The notes beneath the pieces are model-generated. The model worked only from the letters and a program-made list of their open reading frames with translations. It searched no databases and was not told where the DNA came from. Positions 61,644 through 64,000 of a DNA stretch of 64,000 nucleotides are shown piece after piece (position 1 is the stretch's first letter; every line of letters begins with the position of its first letter). Made by a program: the position numbers and the translations under genes. This stretch comes from Daejeonella oryzae DSM 19973 (GTDB lineage Bacteria > Bacteroidota > Bacteroidia > Sphingobacteriales > Sphingobacteriaceae): NCBI RefSeq assembly GCF_000422945.1, contig NZ_AUHA01000006.1, forward strand, positions 186,001 to 250,000, read 5' to 3'.

Positions 61644-61964
61644 TTATTGTTCGTCTCCGCGGATGCGAAACACCATACCGTTCAGCGTTTCATCAATGCG
61701 GATCTGGCAGGCAAGCCTGCTGTCAAAACCTGCATCGGGTAAAGTGTCAAGCATGTCCATTTCTTCATCACCGGCATGAGGCAAATCTTCCAGACCACGT
61801 AAAACCTGTACGTGGCAGGTAGCGCATAAAGCCATACCGCCGCAGGTTGCCAGAATGTTGTAATCGGAAGCCTTCAGAACTTCCATTAAACTAAGGCTGA
61901 TCTCTTCAGGAACTTCTACTTGTTTTTGCTCGCCATCGCGATCTTCGACTGTAAATTCAATCAT
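61644..61964 (-). CDS. [2Fe-2S] ferredoxin, adrenodoxin/plant-type fold
   Basis: This 106-residue electron carrier has cluster Cys in 'CGGMALCATCHVQV' (C-x5-C-x2-C) and a fourth in 'SRLACQIRI'. The N-terminal 'MIEFTVEDRDGEQKQVEVPE' is the beta-grasp start. It lies between NDH-2 and a ferredoxin reductase-like gene. Reductase to ferredoxin electron flow is therefore likely, with an unknown acceptor. Confidence 0.93.
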   Translation of the reverse strand: MIEFTVEDRDGEQKQVEVPEEISLSLMEVLKASDYNILATCGGMALCATCHVQVLRGLEDLPHAGDEEMDMLDTLPDAGFDSRLACQIRIDETLNGMVFRIRGDEQ

Positions 61965-62068
61965 TAGTATCCGGAATTATATAGCTAATTCCCAAGCTTT
62001 ATGGTAAGTTATCAGTCTGAGCCTGCCGGACTACATGTACTAAACAAGCTCAGACTGACAGGCATTTA

Positions 62069-63073
62069 TTAAAATTCGTTTACTCCGTAAACAGTTGTGT
62101 ATTTAAAACTAAGTTTCTTGTCAGGATAAACGTATTTGAAAGCACTCTGAACCATTAAAGCCGCTTCGTGAAATCCACATAAGATCAATTTTAATTTGCC
62201 GGGATACGTATTGATATCGCCAATAGCGTAAATACGCTCCACATTGGTCGAATAATCAAAAGTGTCAACCTGTATAGCAGATTTATCAATGTTTAATCCC
62301 CACTCGGCAATTGGCCCTAATTTGGGACTCAATCCAAAAAGCGGAATTAAAAAGTCTGTAGTAAGAGTTTTTGAAACTTTATCTCTACCAATTACCGAAA
62401 CCGATTCCAGATTCCCGTTACCGGAAACACTTACCAGGTTAGACTGTAAAATCAGATCAATTTTACCTTCCTGCGCCAGTTCGAAAACTTTTTCAGCTGA
62501 ATCCGGTGCGCCGCGGAACGTATCGCCACGGTGAATTAAGGTAACTCTTTCGGCAATGTCTGATAAGAAAATAGTCCAGTCAAGGGCAGAATCACCGCCG
62601 CCGGCTAAAATAACCTTCTTGTTTCTGAAGTGCTCGGGGTTTTTAACCATGTACTCCACACCTTTGCCTTCAAAATTCAGCAAACCTTCTATTTCCGGTT
62701 TGCGGGGTTCAAAGCAGCCTAATCCACCTGCAATCACAACAGCCTGACAATGGATTGTAGAACCATCGCTGGTTCCTACCATAAATGAACCATCCTCTTG
62801 CTTATCCAGAGTTTCCACCCGTTCTCCCAATGTAAAACCCGGATGAAAAGGTGCAATCTGCTCCATGAGTTTTTCTACCAGCTCCTGAGCTTTAACTTCA
62901 GGATATCCAGGAATGTCATAGATGGGTTTATGAGGATAAATCTCTGACAATTGACCGCCCACCTGTGGCAAGGTATCAATTAAGTGGCATCGCATTTTAA
63001 GCAAGCCTGCCTCAAATACGGCAAATAACCCAACAGGGCCGGCGCCTATAATGCAAATATCAGTTGTAATCAT
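62069..63073 (-). CDS. Ferredoxin-NADP reductase, thioredoxin-reductase-like (YumC type)
   Basis: This 334-residue flavoprotein has the thioredoxin-reductase fold but no CxxC redox pair, as in YumC-type ferredoxin-NADP+ reductases. FAD motif 'ICIIGAGPVGLFAVFEAGLL', NADP motif 'ILAGGGDSALDWTIFL' and 'IYAIGDINTYPGKLKLI' are present. It is followed by the [2Fe-2S] ferredoxin gene 104 nt on, its natural partner. A MarR gene lies 55 nt upstream. Confidence 0.92.
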   Translation of the reverse strand: MITTDICIIGAGPVGLFAVFEAGLLKMRCHLIDTLPQVGGQLSEIYPHKPIYDIPGYPEVKAQELVEKLMEQIAPFHPGFTLGERVETLDKQEDGSFMVGTSDGSTIHCQAVVIAGGLGCFEPRKPEIEGLLNFEGKGVEYMVKNPEHFRNKKVILAGGGDSALDWTIFLSDIAERVTLIHRGDTFRGAPDSAEKVFELAQEGKIDLILQSNLVSVSGNGNLESVSVIGRDKVSKTLTTDFLIPLFGLSPKLGPIAEWGLNIDKSAIQVDTFDYSTNVERIYAIGDINTYPGKLKLILCGFHEAALMVQSAFKYVYPDKKLSFKYTTVYGVNEF

Positions 63074-63128
63074 TTTTTTAATATTGAATTGTTGTTATCA
63101 GTTATGCTTTCCGGATTTGATTGGAGGA

Positions 63129-63572
63129 TTAATTTCCTTTCACATCTAAATTGTTATAAATGGTATCCAGTATACGTTTTAAATTTTTGTAATCTTCTTC
63201 GGTTAAATTTTCCCAGGCCTTCATTCTGATCTCTGCCATTTTAGGGCTCCATTCTGCAACATGGTGCTTGCCAAGTTCTGTAAGATGGATTGTAAAACTT
63301 CTGCGGTCGGCCGGATGGATGCGCCTTTCGGTGAGTCCTTTTTTACATAAAAGGTCGATTATTCGGGTAAGAGTTGGATGATCTTTCTCTGTAATTTCAG
63401 CCAGCTGACTTTGGTTCAGATCGTTGTTCTGGTTCAGATTTTTAAGAATCAGCCATTGGTCTACAGTGATATCGTAATTTTCAGCATTAAAGCGGCGCTG
63501 GGCGTACTGCTTTACCTTGCGTGCAGTGCGATCCAGAAGATCTCCATACGTACTGAAACGGTCTGTTGACAT
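63129..63572 (-). CDS. MarR-family transcriptional regulator
   Basis: The start is the ATG at 63572 ('MSTDRFSTYGDLLDRTARKV'), giving 147 residues. Winged-helix parts are 'ITVDQWLILKNLNQNNDLNQ', 'QLAEITEKDHPTLTRIIDLL' and the wing 'RRIHPADRRSFTIHLTEL' with the Asp-Arg-Arg tip. It may control the ferredoxin/reductase genes that follow it on the same strand, and itself. The ligand is unknown. Confidence 0.9.
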   Translation of the reverse strand: MSTDRFSTYGDLLDRTARKVKQYAQRRFNAENYDITVDQWLILKNLNQNNDLNQSQLAEITEKDHPTLTRIIDLLCKKGLTERRIHPADRRSFTIHLTELGKHHVAEWSPKMAEIRMKAWENLTEEDYKNLKRILDTIYNNLDVKGN

Positions 63573-63900
63573 GTTAATAATTAGTGCAACAAATATCTTT
63601 AAAATGGCATCAAAATGCAAGAAATTATATAATTATAATGTCCTTTTTCATAGCAATACTTTGTATAAAAGATTTGCAGGCAGTTAAGAACCAGGTTTAT
63701 AATGATAAGAAGAGAGCAAAAAGCCAAGATCTAAACGCTTTAATTAATTTTAATTGTTATATTCTTCGGGTTCATCATGCAGTTCGGGCAGCATATGAAT
63801 TTTAATATTATTGAAATGTTTTCTCAGATCAGAAGCAGGATATCTTAAAATTGAGGCATTACGGTTTCCTGGGATACAGGTTACTTACAAAAGAAAAAGA
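63573..63900. other. 328-bp intergenic region
   Basis: This divergent spacer lies between the MarR and antiporter genes. A near-consensus -7 box (GATATTTG on the minus strand, about 63590-63597) precedes the MarR gene. Two short open frames here have no recognisable features. Confidence 0.4.
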
Positions 63901-64000
63901 ATGGGTCATTTACCAAAATTAATAGAAGATTTAGCACTAATTCTGATTGTTGGAGCAATTACCACCTTATTATTCAGAAGAATAAAACAGCCTTTGGTAT
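63901..64000 (+). CDS. Cation:proton antiporter, CPA2-like (partial, runs off window)
   Basis: The first 33 codons from ATG 63901 read 'MGHLPKLIEDLALILIVGAI' then 'TTLLFRRIKQPLV'. This is the first helix and loop typical of CPA2 (KefB/GerN-like) Na+ or K+/H+ antiporters. The remainder lies beyond the window, so ion and regulatory domain cannot be told. Confidence 0.75.
   Translation, partial: MGHLPKLIEDLALILIVGAITTLLFRRIKQPLV

Noticed and set aside
63584-63805. 73-codon frame in the MarR/antiporter spacer
   Set aside because: No recognisable features; it starts within the MarR promoter region.
1-64000. CRISPR arrays, insertion sequences, prophage, integrative elements
   Set aside because: No regularly spaced direct repeats, transposase, integrase, phage structural or conjugation genes were found; the two tRNA genes show no adjacent integrase.

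Overview
The window looks like chromosome of a Bacteroidota bacterium, probably a Sphingobacteriales relative (Pedobacter/Solitalea-like). This rests on gene content and signals, not on a marker-gene comparison. The DNA is AT-rich. Several upstream regions carry the Bacteroidota -7 box TAnnTTTG, twice with a TTG 19 bp upstream. Shine-Dalgarno sequences are scarce, lipoproteins are many, TonB receptors carry a carboxypeptidase-regulatory-like domain, and there are Bacteroidota families such as DUF3276, DUF5522 and a TamL-type lipoprotein. Most of the window is ordinary chromosome. No insertion sequence, prophage, integron or CRISPR array was seen.

Layout. 1-1554: end of an efflux operon (periplasmic adaptor and ABC permease, minus strand). 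1737-6288: pyrD, a small conserved protein, tRNA-Cys, a SpoU-type rRNA/tRNA methyltransferase, and a divergent TamL-like Omp85 protein whose 5' end overlaps it. 6292-13105: minus-strand envelope genes (sugar-dehydrogenase-like lipoprotein with a TonB receptor; patatin-barrel protein with a small membrane protein; a lipoprotein). 13158-20712: a signalling region with an HD-like/PycTM (Pycsar effector-type) protein that has lost its HD metal ligands, two paralogous secreted proteins sharing an unusual C-terminal tail, a membrane protein, two histidine kinases with nearly the same core, a receiver-only regulator, and a receiver-adenylate cyclase. 20808-25558: lipoprotein, TonB receptor and MATE exporter. 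25559-30000: a gene-sparse accessory stretch with MORN-repeat proteins, a decayed TetR gene, small membrane proteins and a thioesterase.

30190-35732: deacetylase-like lipoprotein, zinc alcohol dehydrogenase, DUF2059 and DUF305 proteins, and an ice-binding-domain (DUF3494) lipoprotein. 35877-42610: tRNA-Arg, ychF, agmatinase family protein, a divergent GNAT/carbon-nitrogen hydrolase fusion with a structured leader, a TonB remnant, a DUF3276 protein and an ABC exporter. 42813-48959: a housekeeping run (Leu/Val dehydrogenase, nusB, DUF1573, yajC, YbbR, coaE, metallo-beta-lactamase exonuclease, DUF5522, MarR). 49054-54900: ZIP transporter, PAP2 phosphatase, methyltransferase, glmM, cysteine desulfurase, then two tandem paralogous tiny proteins and a polyacidic protein. 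54971-64000: nuclease, accD, fructose-bisphosphate aldolase, iron-permease-like protein, GNAT, HMG-CoA lyase, NDH-2, ferredoxin, ferredoxin reductase, MarR, and the start of a cation:proton antiporter.

The best candidate for something undescribed is 13158-20712. There a degenerate HD-PycTM protein stands beside a phosphorelay whose output is a nucleotide cyclase, fronted by two exported paralogs with a shared C-terminal tail. Linking these parts into one system is my inference. The single-gene observations (loss of HD ligands, shared tail, duplicated kinase core) are visible directly. A second candidate is the structured, possibly attenuating leader at 38238-38361.
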